The notes under the pieces were generated by a model, which saw only the letters and a program-made list of their open reading frames with translations, was not told the DNA's origin and ran no database searches. From JACCVL01 sp963695375 (GTDB lineage Bacteria; Actinomycetota; Actinomycetes; Propionibacteriales; Nocardioidaceae): a stretch of DNA of 64,000 nucleotides. The translations under genes and the position numbers were made by a program. Numbering within the stretch: position 1 is the first letter of the stretch; every line of letters begins with the position of its first letter. Positions 56,092 to 64,000 of this stretch are shown one piece after another. The DNA is taken from contig OY968767.1 in the NCBI GenBank assembly GCA_963695375.1, positions 930,001 to 994,000 on the forward strand. Direction: 5' to 3'.

Positions 56092-57156
56092 CTAGGACGT
56101 GGTGACCAGCCGGACCAGCTCGGCGGTGACCGCATCGGTCGAGGCGGTGCCGCCGAGGTCAGGCGTGCGCGTCGCGGGGTCGCGCAGCGACGCCTCCACC
56201 GCTCGCAGCACGGCCGACGCCGCCTCCTGGTGGCCGAGGTGCTCCAGCAGCAGCGCGGCGGACCAGACCGCGCCGACCGGGTTGGCCAGCCCCTCTCCTG
56301 CGATGTCGGGGGCCGAACCGTGCACCGGCTCGAACATCGAGGGGTTGGTCCGTGTGGGGTCCAGGTTGGCCGACGGGGCGATCCCGATCGACCCGGCCAC
56401 CGCCGCCGTCAGGTCGCTGAGGATGTCGCCGAACAGGTTGCTGGCGACGATCACGTCGAAGCGTTCCGGGTGCAGCACGACCTTGGCCGCCAGCGCGTCG
56501 ATGTGCTCGCTGTCCCAGCGCACGTCGGGGTAGTCGGCCGCGACGCCCGCCACCACCTCGTCCCAGAACGGCAGTGTGTGCACGATGCCGTTGGACTTCG
56601 TCGCCGACGTCAGCCGACCCCGCCGGGTCCGGGCGAGCTCGAAGCCGTGCCGGGCGATCCGCTCGACCCCGACCCGGGTGAAGACCGACTCCTGCACGGC
56701 CAGCTCGTCGGCGAAGCCGCGGTTGAGCCGGCCGCCGATCTCGCTGTACTCGCCCTCGACGTTCTCCCGCACCACCACCAGGTCCACCGCACCCGGCCGG
56801 GCCGTGCGCAGCGGGCTCGGCACCCCCTCGAGGACCCGGACCGGCCGCACGTTGGCGTACTGTCGGAAGGCCCGTCGGATGGGTATGAGCAGCCCCCACA
56901 GCGACACGTGGTCCGGCACTCCCGGCCAGCCGACCGCGCCGAGGAGGACCGCGTCGTAGGGCCGCAGCGTCTCGATCGCGTCCGCGGGCATCATCGTGCC
57001 GGTCTCGGTGTACCGACGGCACGACCAGTCGAACTCGTCGTAGCGCAGGTCGAGCCCGTGCGCCCCGGCGACGGCGTCGAGCACCGTCCGGGCCGCTGAG
57101 GTGACCTCGACGCCGATGCCGTCGCCGGGGATGACGGCGATCCGTCCGGACGGCAC
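56092..57156 (-). CDS. Tartrate / D-malate dehydrogenase (decarboxylating)
   Basis: Beta-decarboxylating dehydrogenase, 354 residues. IAVIPGDGIGVEV starts the fold. SLWGLLIPIRRAFRQYANVRPVRVL is the segment that sets tartrate and D-malate dehydrogenases apart from LeuB (which has a different RLR substrate loop). ENVEGEYSEIGGR, TKSNGIVHTLPFWDEVV and DALAAKVVLHPERFDVIVASNLFGDILSD provide the catalytic Tyr, Lys and metal-binding Asp residues. It follows a dicarboxylate transporter after 3 bp, which fits uptake and oxidation of tartrate or D-malate. The precise substrate needs assay. Confidence 0.87.
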   Translation of the reverse strand: MPSGRIAVIPGDGIGVEVTSAARTVLDAVAGAHGLDLRYDEFDWSCRRYTETGTMMPADAIETLRPYDAVLLGAVGWPGVPDHVSLWGLLIPIRRAFRQYANVRPVRVLEGVPSPLRTARPGAVDLVVVRENVEGEYSEIGGRLNRGFADELAVQESVFTRVGVERIARHGFELARTRRGRLTSATKSNGIVHTLPFWDEVVAGVAADYPDVRWDSEHIDALAAKVVLHPERFDVIVASNLFGDILSDLTAAVAGSIGIAPSANLDPTRTNPSMFEPVHGSAPDIAGEGLANPVGAVWSAALLLEHLGHQEAASAVLRAVEASLRDPATRTPDLGGTASTDAVTAELVRLVTTS

Positions 57157-57159
57157 CCG

Positions 57160-58770
57160 TCAGAGCCCGACGACGGGCACGAGCAGCGGGAGCAGGATCA
57201 GCACGAGCAGGCCACCCAGCAGGTCGAAGCTGACCCCGGAGCGGATCATCTTCGTGATCGGCACCACCCCGGAGCCGTAGACGATGGCGTTCTGCGGTGT
57301 CGAGACCGGCAGCATGAAGCCGAACGACGCCGCGAACGTGGCCGCGAGCGCGGGGGTGAGCGGGTCGACGCCGGCCGCCGCTGCGAGCGGCAGGATGATC
57401 GGCACCACCACCGCCGCCGAAGCCGTGTTCGACGTCGTCTCGGACACCGTGATGGCCAGCACCACGGCGAACGCGGTGATCGCCAGCGCGGTGCCGAAGC
57501 CGAGGGCGTCGAAGGCGCCCTCACCGATGGTGGCGGCGAGACCGGTCGACTCCAGCAGCGAGCCGAAGATGATGCCGGTCCCGAACAGCATGATCGTCCC
57601 CCAGTCGATCTTCGCCGCGTCGCCCCAGGTCATCGTGTACTCCCGCTTGCCCCAGTCGGTGGGCAGCAGGAACAGCAGAGCGGCGCCGACGATGGCCACG
57701 ACGCCCTCGTCGAGCCGGTTGCCGGCCGCCTCGTAGAGGCTGGAGTCGGTCCCGGCGACCAGTGCGATCACGCCGGGGACGATCCACAGCGTGACGGTGA
57801 GGCCGAAGGCGAAGAGCGTGTTCCGCTCCGCCCGGCTCAGCCGGCCCATCCGCTCCCGCTCCCGCTTGACGTACTCCTCGACCCCGGTCAGCTGCTTGAT
57901 CTCCGGCTTGTTCAGCAGCAGCAGGATCACGGCGAGTGCGACGAACATCAGCGCGCACATGGGCAACGCCATCCCCATCCAGGCGGCGAAGGAGATCGAC
58001 TCACCGGTCTGCTGCTCGATCAGGTCGCGGCCGATCAGGTTCGGCGGGCTGCCGACCGGTGTCAGCAGGCCGCCGACACTGGCGCCGTAGGCCAGCATCA
58101 GCATCAACGCGACCCCCACACGCAGGCGGGTGGGATCGAAGGAGCCCTCCACCACACCGCGCTCCTGCATCAGCTTGGCGATGACGGTGAGGATCCCGAG
58201 GGCGGTCGGCAGCAGCATCGCGACCGTCGCGGTGTTGGACACGAACGCCGACAGCACACAGGTGATGCCGCCGAAGGCGATGATCACCTTGGTGGTGCTG
58301 CGGCCGACCCCGGGCAGGGCGAGGATGCGGAAGGCGAACCGACGGGCCAGGCCGTGGTGCAGCATCGCCTGGGCGAGGATGAACGCCCCGATGAAGGTGA
58401 AGACGGTGGAGCTGCCGAACGGCGCGAGCGCGTCGTCCACGGGCACCGCGCCGAGCATCACGATCGCGGCCACGCCGATGAAGCCGCCCACGGGGATCGG
58501 CACCGGCTCGGTCATCCAGAGCACCACGACGCCGAGCAGGACGGCGGCCAGCGTCTGCTGGGTGGCGTCGAGGTCCAGCGGCAGGAAGTAGAAGACCGTC
58601 GTCACCAGCGGAGCGAGGAACAGCCCGGTGGTCCGACGCCGGCGTTCGAACCGCTCTTCGGCGGGAGACAGCTCCTGCTCGGCGATCCCTCGGTAGGTGG
58701 AGCCGCCGAGGAGCGCCTGCTCGACGTCGACGGTGCCCTTCTGGTTGCTGTTGTCCGCGGTGGTCGTCAT
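57160..58770 (-). CDS. SLC13/DASS-family sodium:dicarboxylate transporter
   Basis: 536 residues from ATG 58770 (MTTTADNSNQKG); the long in-frame extension upstream is not transporter-like. About eleven to twelve helices with the two SNT motifs of the family: FVSNTATVAMLLP and SETTSNTASAAVVVPI, plus GGLLTPVGSPPNLIG. Imports C4-C6 dicarboxylates. Coupled with the tartrate/D-malate dehydrogenase gene directly downstream. Confidence 0.92.
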   Translation of the reverse strand: MTTTADNSNQKGTVDVEQALLGGSTYRGIAEQELSPAEERFERRRRTTGLFLAPLVTTVFYFLPLDLDATQQTLAAVLLGVVVLWMTEPVPIPVGGFIGVAAIVMLGAVPVDDALAPFGSSTVFTFIGAFILAQAMLHHGLARRFAFRILALPGVGRSTTKVIIAFGGITCVLSAFVSNTATVAMLLPTALGILTVIAKLMQERGVVEGSFDPTRLRVGVALMLMLAYGASVGGLLTPVGSPPNLIGRDLIEQQTGESISFAAWMGMALPMCALMFVALAVILLLLNKPEIKQLTGVEEYVKRERERMGRLSRAERNTLFAFGLTVTLWIVPGVIALVAGTDSSLYEAAGNRLDEGVVAIVGAALLFLLPTDWGKREYTMTWGDAAKIDWGTIMLFGTGIIFGSLLESTGLAATIGEGAFDALGFGTALAITAFAVVLAITVSETTSNTASAAVVVPIILPLAAAAGVDPLTPALAATFAASFGFMLPVSTPQNAIVYGSGVVPITKMIRSGVSFDLLGGLLVLILLPLLVPVVGL

Positions 58771-58901
58771 GGCAGCACCGATGGCCCTTTCGTCCGATTC
58801 GCGCCGATACGTTAGACCCGCGCGCCGCTCGGCGCACCCGCTGGGCGGGTGCACCCCCGGTCGGCCCGGCCGAAGCCGACCCCGCAAGGCGGTCCCCGCC
58901 A

Positions 58902-58907
58902 TAGGGT
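58902..58907 (+). promoter_or_regulatory. -10 element of a leaderless promoter
   Basis: TAGGGT, seven bases, then GTG 58915, the chosen start of the P-loop kinase; no ribosome-binding site. Confidence 0.45.
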
Positions 58908-58914
58908 CGCGACC

Positions 58915-59574
58915 GTGCTGGACCCCGAGCAGCCGGCGCCACCCGTCGCCGCGGCGGTGGCGACTCTCGGCCAGCGGGCGACCCGAGCCGGCCGCTTCCT
59001 GCTCGGCCTGGTCGGGCCGCCCGGCGTGGGCAAGTCCACCGTGGCTGGTGCGCTGGCGGGTGCGTGGCCGGCCGGCGACGCGGTGGTCGTGGGGATGGAC
59101 GGCTTCCACCTGGCCGACGACGAGCTCGCCGGACGGGGACTGGACCAGGTGAAGGGTGCACCCGAGACCTTCGACGCGGACGGATTCGTCGCGCTCCTGC
59201 GCCGGTTGTGCGACCCCGGGGTCGGCCCGGTCGGCGCACCGGGGTTCGACCGGTCGCGCGAACGCACCGTCGACGATGCGGTCTCGATCCCGCGGGAGAC
59301 CGGCCTGGTGCTGGTGGAGGGCAACTACCTGTTGCTCGACGGGCCCTGGCGCCCGGTCCGGGACCTGCTCGACGAGGTCTGGTACCTCGACCTCGCCGAC
59401 GAGCTGCGCCGGCAGCGGCTGGTCGCCCGGCACGTCGCCGGCGGCCGTACGCCGGACGAGGCGGCGGCCTGGGTGCACCGCAGCGACGAGGCGAATGCGG
59501 CGCTGATCGCCGCCACCCGGCACCTGGCCGATGCCGTGCTGGACGTCACCACCGGACAGGTCAGCCCGGCGTGA
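58915..59574 (+). CDS. P-loop nucleoside/nucleotide kinase family protein
   Basis: 219 residues from GTG 58915. Walker A is GPPGVGKST. VVGMDGFHLAD and KGAPETFDADGFVALL are typical of the uridine kinase / phosphoribulokinase-like group, in which an Asp binds the substrate hydroxyl. VLVEGNYLLLDGPWRPV and a final HRSDEANAALI (lid and substrate contacts) follow. It resembles fructose- or nucleoside-kinase homologues of the YggC type; the substrate is unknown. The downstream phosphatase starts within its stop (GTGA). Confidence 0.87.
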   Translation: MLDPEQPAPPVAAAVATLGQRATRAGRFLLGLVGPPGVGKSTVAGALAGAWPAGDAVVVGMDGFHLADDELAGRGLDQVKGAPETFDADGFVALLRRLCDPGVGPVGAPGFDRSRERTVDDAVSIPRETGLVLVEGNYLLLDGPWRPVRDLLDEVWYLDLADELRRQRLVARHVAGGRTPDEAAAWVHRSDEANAALIAATRHLADAVLDVTTGQVSPA

Positions 59575-60425
59575 CAGCATCGGCGACCGTGCTCTGGTCC
59601 TGGCTGTCGCGCTGGTGGCGACCGGACGCCGCCCGGACCTGGCTGCCTGCCCGGCCGCAGCAGCCCGTCGTCCGCGTCGTCACCTGGAACATCCACCACG
59701 GCGCGGACGCCTGGGACCACCTGGACCTGGAGGCGATCGCCGCACGGCTGGACGACTGCGACGCCGACGTCGTCGCGCTGCAGGAGGTCGACCGGCACTG
59801 GGGCGAGCGCAGTGACGAGGTGGATCAGGCCGGCTGGCTGGCTCGCCGGTTGCGCATGCACGCGGTGCACGGGGCGACGGTGCGCAAGCCGCGCCGGCAC
59901 GGTCCTGAGGAGGGCAGCTACGGGAACGCTCTGCTGTCCCGCCAGCCCTGGGTCTCCCGGCGGGTCACCTCGTTCGACCAGGTCCCACGGCTCGAGCCAC
60001 GCGGGCTGGTCACCGCCACCACCCGGACCCCGGTCGGCATGGTGCGGTTCGCGTCCACCCATCTGTCCACCCGGCACCCGAGCCAGCGTGCCGCGGAGGT
60101 CGGCCAGCTGCTGGCCGCCGTCGCCGCCGACCGCGCGGCGGACGTGACGGCACCGGTCGTGGTGGCCGGCGACTTCAACGCCGAGCCGCGGGACGCCGAG
60201 CTCGGCGGCCTCGCCGACACGCTGACCGACGCCTGGCGGTCGGCCGGCAGCGGGCTGGGGGACACCCACCCGGCGGGGCGGCCGTGGCGCCGCATCGACC
60301 AGGTGTGGGTCGGTGGCCTGCGGCCGGTGAGCGCCAGCGTCCTGGCGACCGAGGCCTCGGACCATCTCCCGGTCGTGGTCGACCTCGCCCGTCCCGCCGC
60401 CGAACCACCCGTGGAGGCGGGCTAG
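59571..60425 (+). CDS. Endonuclease/exonuclease/phosphatase (EEP) family protein
   Basis: 284 residues from GTG 59571, overlapping the kinase stop as GTGA. The EEP catalytic set is present: VVTWNIHHG (Asn), ALQEVDRHW (metal-binding Glu), STHLSTRHPSQR (His), VVAGDFNAEP (Asp-Asn) and SDHLPVVVDL (final Asp-His). An N-terminal Trp-rich hydrophobic stretch (TVLWSWLSRWW) may touch the membrane. Substrate could be a phosphodiester, phospholipid or nucleic acid; not determined. It overlaps the convergent lipoprotein gene by 4 bp. Confidence 0.88.
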   Translation: MTASATVLWSWLSRWWRPDAARTWLPARPQQPVVRVVTWNIHHGADAWDHLDLEAIAARLDDCDADVVALQEVDRHWGERSDEVDQAGWLARRLRMHAVHGATVRKPRRHGPEEGSYGNALLSRQPWVSRRVTSFDQVPRLEPRGLVTATTRTPVGMVRFASTHLSTRHPSQRAAEVGQLLAAVAADRAADVTAPVVVAGDFNAEPRDAELGGLADTLTDAWRSAGSGLGDTHPAGRPWRRIDQVWVGGLRPVSASVLATEASDHLPVVVDLARPAAEPPVEAG

Positions 60426-61327
60426 CCGCAGGTGTCGTCGATAACCTGCAGCACCCGCAGTTGGGTGCCGCCGTCCGGCTCGAGCGTCAGATGCTGCAGC
60501 GGCGCGGCACCGAGCCGGACGTAGACGCTGAGCAGGAACGTCTGCTTGCTCTCACCGCGGGTGTGAGGGTCACAGCGGCCGGTCGACGCCAGCTCGACCG
60601 GCAGCCGGACGCTGCCCGTTGCTGGAAGCATTCGCACCAACGGACCTGCTGGTCCGGGTCTCCCGGCGGCACGGAAGTCCACCAGCACGCTGCCGTCGAT
60701 GCTCGGGACCGTGATCAGGGGACCGGGCCGGGCAGCGGGTGGACGCCGGAAGAGCACGGTGCCGCGCAGCACTGCCTGGCCACCGGGATCCACACCGCGG
60801 CGGAAGCCGGCGACGTAGCGCACCTGGACGGACCGACCCAGCTCGACCAGCGCGCATTCGCCGCGGACGAGCCGGCGCACTAACGCGTGCCCGCGCCGGT
60901 CGATGGCGACCGGCACGAGCTCGGTCGATTCGCCCTCCCGGACCAGGACCTCGGCCCGCACCGACACGTCGCCGCCGGAGACCGACTGCCGGCACCGGGG
61001 GGTTCCGTACCGGGTGGACAGGTCGATCGTCTGCCCCTGCACGTAGGTCGTGTCCTTGGCCGTCGGAGGCAGCCGAGTCAGGGCGGGGGACCGGAGCCGC
61101 ACGCCGAGCAGCCTGACCGGCTCGGGGCCACGACTGGTGAGCTGGACGGCGAGCCGCCGGCTGCCGACGTCGGGGCGGTACTGGACGAGCGTCCCGCTCA
61201 GCTGCACCTGGGTGCCCGACAGCGTGCCGTCGGTGCCGGCCGGCCGGTCCGGCTCGTCGCTCCCGGTGCACCCAGTGAGCACGACGAGAGCGGCCAGCAC
61301 GAGCGAACCGAGCCGCGACCTCACCAC
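60422..61327 (-). CDS. Lipoprotein of unknown function
   Basis: 301 residues from GTG 61327 (an adjacent GTG at 61324 is equally possible). The lipobox VVLTGC places the lipidated cysteine near residue 19. The mature part begins with a Ser/Asp/Thr linker, then beta-rich sequence with several cysteines (PRCRQS, GECAL, RCDPH, DTCG) that could form two disulfides. No domain recognised. Confidence 0.78.
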   Translation of the reverse strand: MVRSRLGSLVLAALVVLTGCTGSDEPDRPAGTDGTLSGTQVQLSGTLVQYRPDVGSRRLAVQLTSRGPEPVRLLGVRLRSPALTRLPPTAKDTTYVQGQTIDLSTRYGTPRCRQSVSGGDVSVRAEVLVREGESTELVPVAIDRRGHALVRRLVRGECALVELGRSVQVRYVAGFRRGVDPGGQAVLRGTVLFRRPPAARPGPLITVPSIDGSVLVDFRAAGRPGPAGPLVRMLPATGSVRLPVELASTGRCDPHTRGESKQTFLLSVYVRLGAAPLQHLTLEPDGGTQLRVLQVIDDTCG

Positions 61328-61364
61328 CGCAGGATCGCACGACGCGGCGACGCGGGAGGGCTCC

Positions 61365-62852
61365 TCAGCCGGTCAGCGGATGCCCCAGCATGGTCATCCA
61401 GGCGGACTGCACGAGGATCAGGTACACGTTCGCCACGACCGAGATGATCGACCCGAAAACGATCATCTCGCGCCACCGGAGCTCGGCCGCCTGCACGGCG
61501 ATGAGAACAGCCACGGCGGAGATCGGGACGAACACCGCGAAGTTCAGGGCGTTGGTGAGGATCAGCGAGAAGGGCAGCACGTTGAAGCCGAGCTCGCCGG
61601 CCAGTCCGATGATGAGCGGGACGAAGGCCGCGGCCATGGCGCCGCCGCTGAGGATTCCGGCGCGGGCCACGTGCAGGGCGAAGGCGAGGATGAACAGGAC
61701 GAGGACGCCGTTGGTGATGCCCGACCGCTCGATGGGCCCGACCAGGAACTCGGCCAGCCAGCTGACGGCGCCACTCGAGAACAGCACGTTCCCCAACGAG
61801 ATCGCGCCGCCGATGAGGAAGAGCATCTCCCACATCATCTTGTCGCCGTAGTCGGCGAACCGCAGACCACCCCAGGGCATGAAGAGCAGGCCGATCATGA
61901 TCAGCGCGGCCATGCCGGTGGTGATGCCGTGCAGCGACTCGGTCACCCACAGCCCGAAGCCGATCGCGATGCAGACCAACGTCCAGATCTCACCGCGCGA
62001 GATCGGCCCGAGCTCGGCGCGGGCAGCCGGCAACACCTGCGCCGCGTTGGGCAGGTCGACCGGGCCGAGCTTGAACCACCAGCGCACCATGAAGAACAAG
62101 ATGGGGATCAGACCCCACAGCGGCAGGTTGTAGATCAGCCAGTCGAGCCAGGTGATGGTGATGCCCTGGCTGTCCTCGAGCAGGCCGGCGAGGACGAGGT
62201 TGGGGACACCGGCGGTCAGGAAGAACACCCCCGCGAACAGCGGGACCAGTCCGGTGACGGCGAGGATCATGGCCTGGTTGGCACGCTGGAGCGCGACCGA
62301 CGGCTGCTGCCCCTCCGACAGCTCACCGAGGCACCGGGAGATCGGCAGGAACAGTGCGGTCTCGCTGACCGTGGGCAGGATCGCGTGCAGCGCCGTCCCC
62401 GCGCCCATCAGCGACGCCATGATCCGGGTGGCTCTGGTGGAGCGCACCAGGCCCACGAGGAACAATGCCGCCCGCTTGCCGAGGCCGGTCCCGATCATGA
62501 CGGCGACGAGCACGAACGCCCCGAGGATGAGGAAGAAGATGTCGTTGCTGTAGGCATTGAACGCGTCCGCCACCTCGGTGCCGTTCAGCAGCACCACCAG
62601 CAGTGGAGCTCCGACCCCGACCACGATCTGGGGCAGCGCCTCGGCGGCTAGCAGGATGACGAACCAGGCGAAGATCCCGAGCACCGTCTGCGCCTGCGGC
62701 TCGAGGCCCGGCAGCGGCGGGGCCAGGTGTGCCACGGCCAGGACGGCGAAGGCCACCGTGAGTGCGATGAGCTTCCAGATGGAGAGGGTCTCCAGCCATC
62801 CCTGCTGCGGCGGCGCGGCAGTGGCGTCCGGCCGGGTGGTCGTGGTGGTCAC
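61365..62852 (-). CDS. Second SLC13/DASS-family anion transporter
   Basis: 495 residues from GTG 62852, with AGGAG about 10 nt upstream. About eleven helices; PTVSETALFLPI and HVARAGILSGGAMAAAFVPLI lie where the family's SNT-type substrate/sodium motifs are found, but without the canonical Ser-Asn-Thr, so coupling or substrate may differ from the transporter at 57160. FILGAFVLVAVMIGTGLGKR and GGAISLGNVLFSSGAV are other recognisable blocks. Monocistronic. Confidence 0.85.
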   Translation of the reverse strand: MTTTTTRPDATAAPPQQGWLETLSIWKLIALTVAFAVLAVAHLAPPLPGLEPQAQTVLGIFAWFVILLAAEALPQIVVGVGAPLLVVLLNGTEVADAFNAYSNDIFFLILGAFVLVAVMIGTGLGKRAALFLVGLVRSTRATRIMASLMGAGTALHAILPTVSETALFLPISRCLGELSEGQQPSVALQRANQAMILAVTGLVPLFAGVFFLTAGVPNLVLAGLLEDSQGITITWLDWLIYNLPLWGLIPILFFMVRWWFKLGPVDLPNAAQVLPAARAELGPISRGEIWTLVCIAIGFGLWVTESLHGITTGMAALIMIGLLFMPWGGLRFADYGDKMMWEMLFLIGGAISLGNVLFSSGAVSWLAEFLVGPIERSGITNGVLVLFILAFALHVARAGILSGGAMAAAFVPLIIGLAGELGFNVLPFSLILTNALNFAVFVPISAVAVLIAVQAAELRWREMIVFGSIISVVANVYLILVQSAWMTMLGHPLTG

Positions 62853-63070
62853 GGGGCGCGTCTCCTCGCGTCGGGCGGTGGTCGTGGGTGGCGGTCGCGG
62901 GTGGCGGTGTGGCCAGCGTCACCACGAGGACGCGTCCAGCGGCAATAGGCAGGGCGCACAACTTCGCTATGCAGGTCGGCGCCGGGTCGCTGACCTGCCT
63001 GGAGGCGGCAGCTCTCGACGGCACGCGCGCTGGCGGGCACACTGACCCCGGCCCGTTTTGACCGCATCGG

Positions 63071-64000
63071 GTGAACGTCCGCTCGCCCCGGGCCCCGAGG
63101 ATGGTGAGGATCGTGCGTCTCGCGACCGACGACCATCGCGAGGAGAGCCTCGCCGCCGCAACGGCCGTCAGCTCGATGCCGCGTCGGCCGTGGCGAGTCC
63201 CCCCGGCACAGGGCTCGTTGCGGCTGGAGCAGGTTCTGGTCCTGCCTCGTGCGCTGGTGGGGGTCGGCGTGGCGGTCATGGCCTGGCTGGTGCCCGACGT
63301 CTCCCCCGTCGGCCTGTTCGGCTGTGGTGCCTACTTCGTGGCGGTGTCCGCGTGGGCTCACCGCGCGCTGGCCGACGCCCCCGACGATCGGCGGCCGTTT
63401 CTTTGGACGTCGGTGGCGGACGCGGTCGGCTGCCTGGTCGTGTTCGCGCTGCTGGCGCCGAGCCCGGAGGCTCCGGCCGTCATCTTGTTCCCGCTGCTCG
63501 CCTTCGAGCTCGGCTGAAGTACTGCGTGCGCGGCACGGCGGTGGCGTTGGTGCTGCTGGCGGGCTCGATGGCGACCCGGTCCGCCTATCGTGCCGACGAG
63601 TTCGGCATGACGCCCCGCGTCTGGCTCATCCTGGTGATGATCGCAGTGACCGGTGCCCTGCTCGGGCTCGCTGGAGTCCTGCGCAGCCAGGACCGTGCCT
63701 GGCGACAGGCAGAGGAGGACCGACGTCGGCTGGCCGACCTGCTGCGGGGAACGGTCCAGGCAGCGCTGGACGAGGTCGAGATCAGCACGTCGCCGCAGCA
63801 GCGCGCCGACCTGCTCGCCCTCGTCGAGCAGGCGTGCGCTCGCCCGGAGCTGGGCAGCGAGATCACCCGGCGGCTGGCGAAGGCCCTCGTCCCGGCCTCC
63901 GACACCGGGCCACTGTCGGCGCGGGAGACGGAGATCCTCGAGCTGGTCGCGAGCGGCAGGTCCGACCGTGACATCGCCGGCCGGCTCTTCCTGTCGCGGG
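63071..64000 (+). pseudogene. Membrane-bound LuxR-family regulator, frameshifted and cut by the right edge
   Basis: Starting between 63071 and 63176 (start not decided), the first frame gives several hydrophobic segments (ALVGVGVAVMAWLVPD, FGCGAYFVAVSAWAH, VADAVGCLVVFALLAP) and ends FPLLAFELG at 63517. The next frame continues seamlessly as LKYCVRGTAVALVLLAGSMATR, so one missing base near 63512-63514 (CTCGGC, expected CTCGGCC) breaks it. A further membrane segment, a coiled-coil-like stretch (WRQAEEDRRRLADLLRGTVQ) and the start of a LuxR HTH (LSARETEILELVASGRSDRDIAGRLFLS) follow. True mutation or sequencing error is open. Confidence 0.65.

Overview
The window is about 64 kb of very GC-rich chromosome from an actinobacterium, starting at the replication origin. 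The evidence is the order dnaA-oriC-dnaN-gnd-recF-dciA-gyrB-gyrA-DUF3566-tRNA-Ile-DLW39-tRNA-Ala, the block ppiA/rhomboid/crgA/DUF881/pknB-pknA-pbpA-rodA-pstP-fhaB-fhaA/tRNA-Leu, a mycothiol-dependent formaldehyde dehydrogenase and an F420-type LLM oxidoreductase. Gene order and codon use would suit the Geodermatophilaceae or a related mycelial or coccoid lineage, but I cannot name genus or species from sequence alone.

Layout. (1) 1-11.8 kb: replication and supercoiling genes; dnaA is cut by the left edge and oriC lies at 1255-1741. (2) 11.9-17.2 kb: an extracellular-structure region, with a small secreted protein, a three-gene minus-strand operon (TasA/CalY-like subunit, SipW-type signal peptidase, DNRLRE protein) and a large FG-GAP/VCBS repeat protein. 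(3) 17.2-30 kb: F420 oxidoreductase, a small helical protein, a LAL-type LuxR regulator, a four-helix membrane protein with a multicopper oxidase, a secreted metzincin protease, a YwaF-like membrane protein, a FhuF-like ferric reductase and two more exported proteins including a CocE-like hydrolase. (4) 30-36.7 kb: mycothiol-linked formaldehyde detoxification (dehydrogenase plus MBL hydrolase), serine/one-carbon metabolism (glyA, L-serine deaminase) and SURF1. (5) 36.7-50.3 kb: small membrane proteins, then the conserved cell-wall and division signalling cluster read from fhaA to pknB on the minus strand. (6) 50.4-64 kb: accessory metabolism, including an NTF2-like protein, gene debris, a DUF305 lipoprotein, YbaK deacylase, GH65 phosphorylase with beta-phosphoglucomutase, a tartrate/D-malate dehydrogenase with its DASS transporter, a P-loop kinase with an EEP phosphatase, a lipoprotein, a second DASS transporter and a membrane LuxR regulator cut by the right edge.

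How parts work together. FhaA/FhaB, PstP, PknA and PknB form a phospho-signalling circuit around the elongation/septation pair RodA-PbpA; all seven genes overlap or nearly touch, so they are very likely one transcript. The tartrate dehydrogenase and its transporter form an uptake-and-oxidation pair. GH65 and beta-PGM form a disaccharide phosphorolysis pair, but the GH65 frame is broken by one base.

Most unusual signals: a dispersed 3'-UTR element (stop codon, C-rich stretch, then CACGATCCGCGACTTYTGC) behind four unrelated genes; a repeated leaderless-promoter architecture (TAnnnT, 6-7 nt, start codon) at six genes; a second cluster of DnaA boxes 38 kb from oriC; the SipW/TasA-like/DNRLRE operon; a poly-glycine tail on PstP; and two single-base frameshifts in otherwise well-conserved genes.
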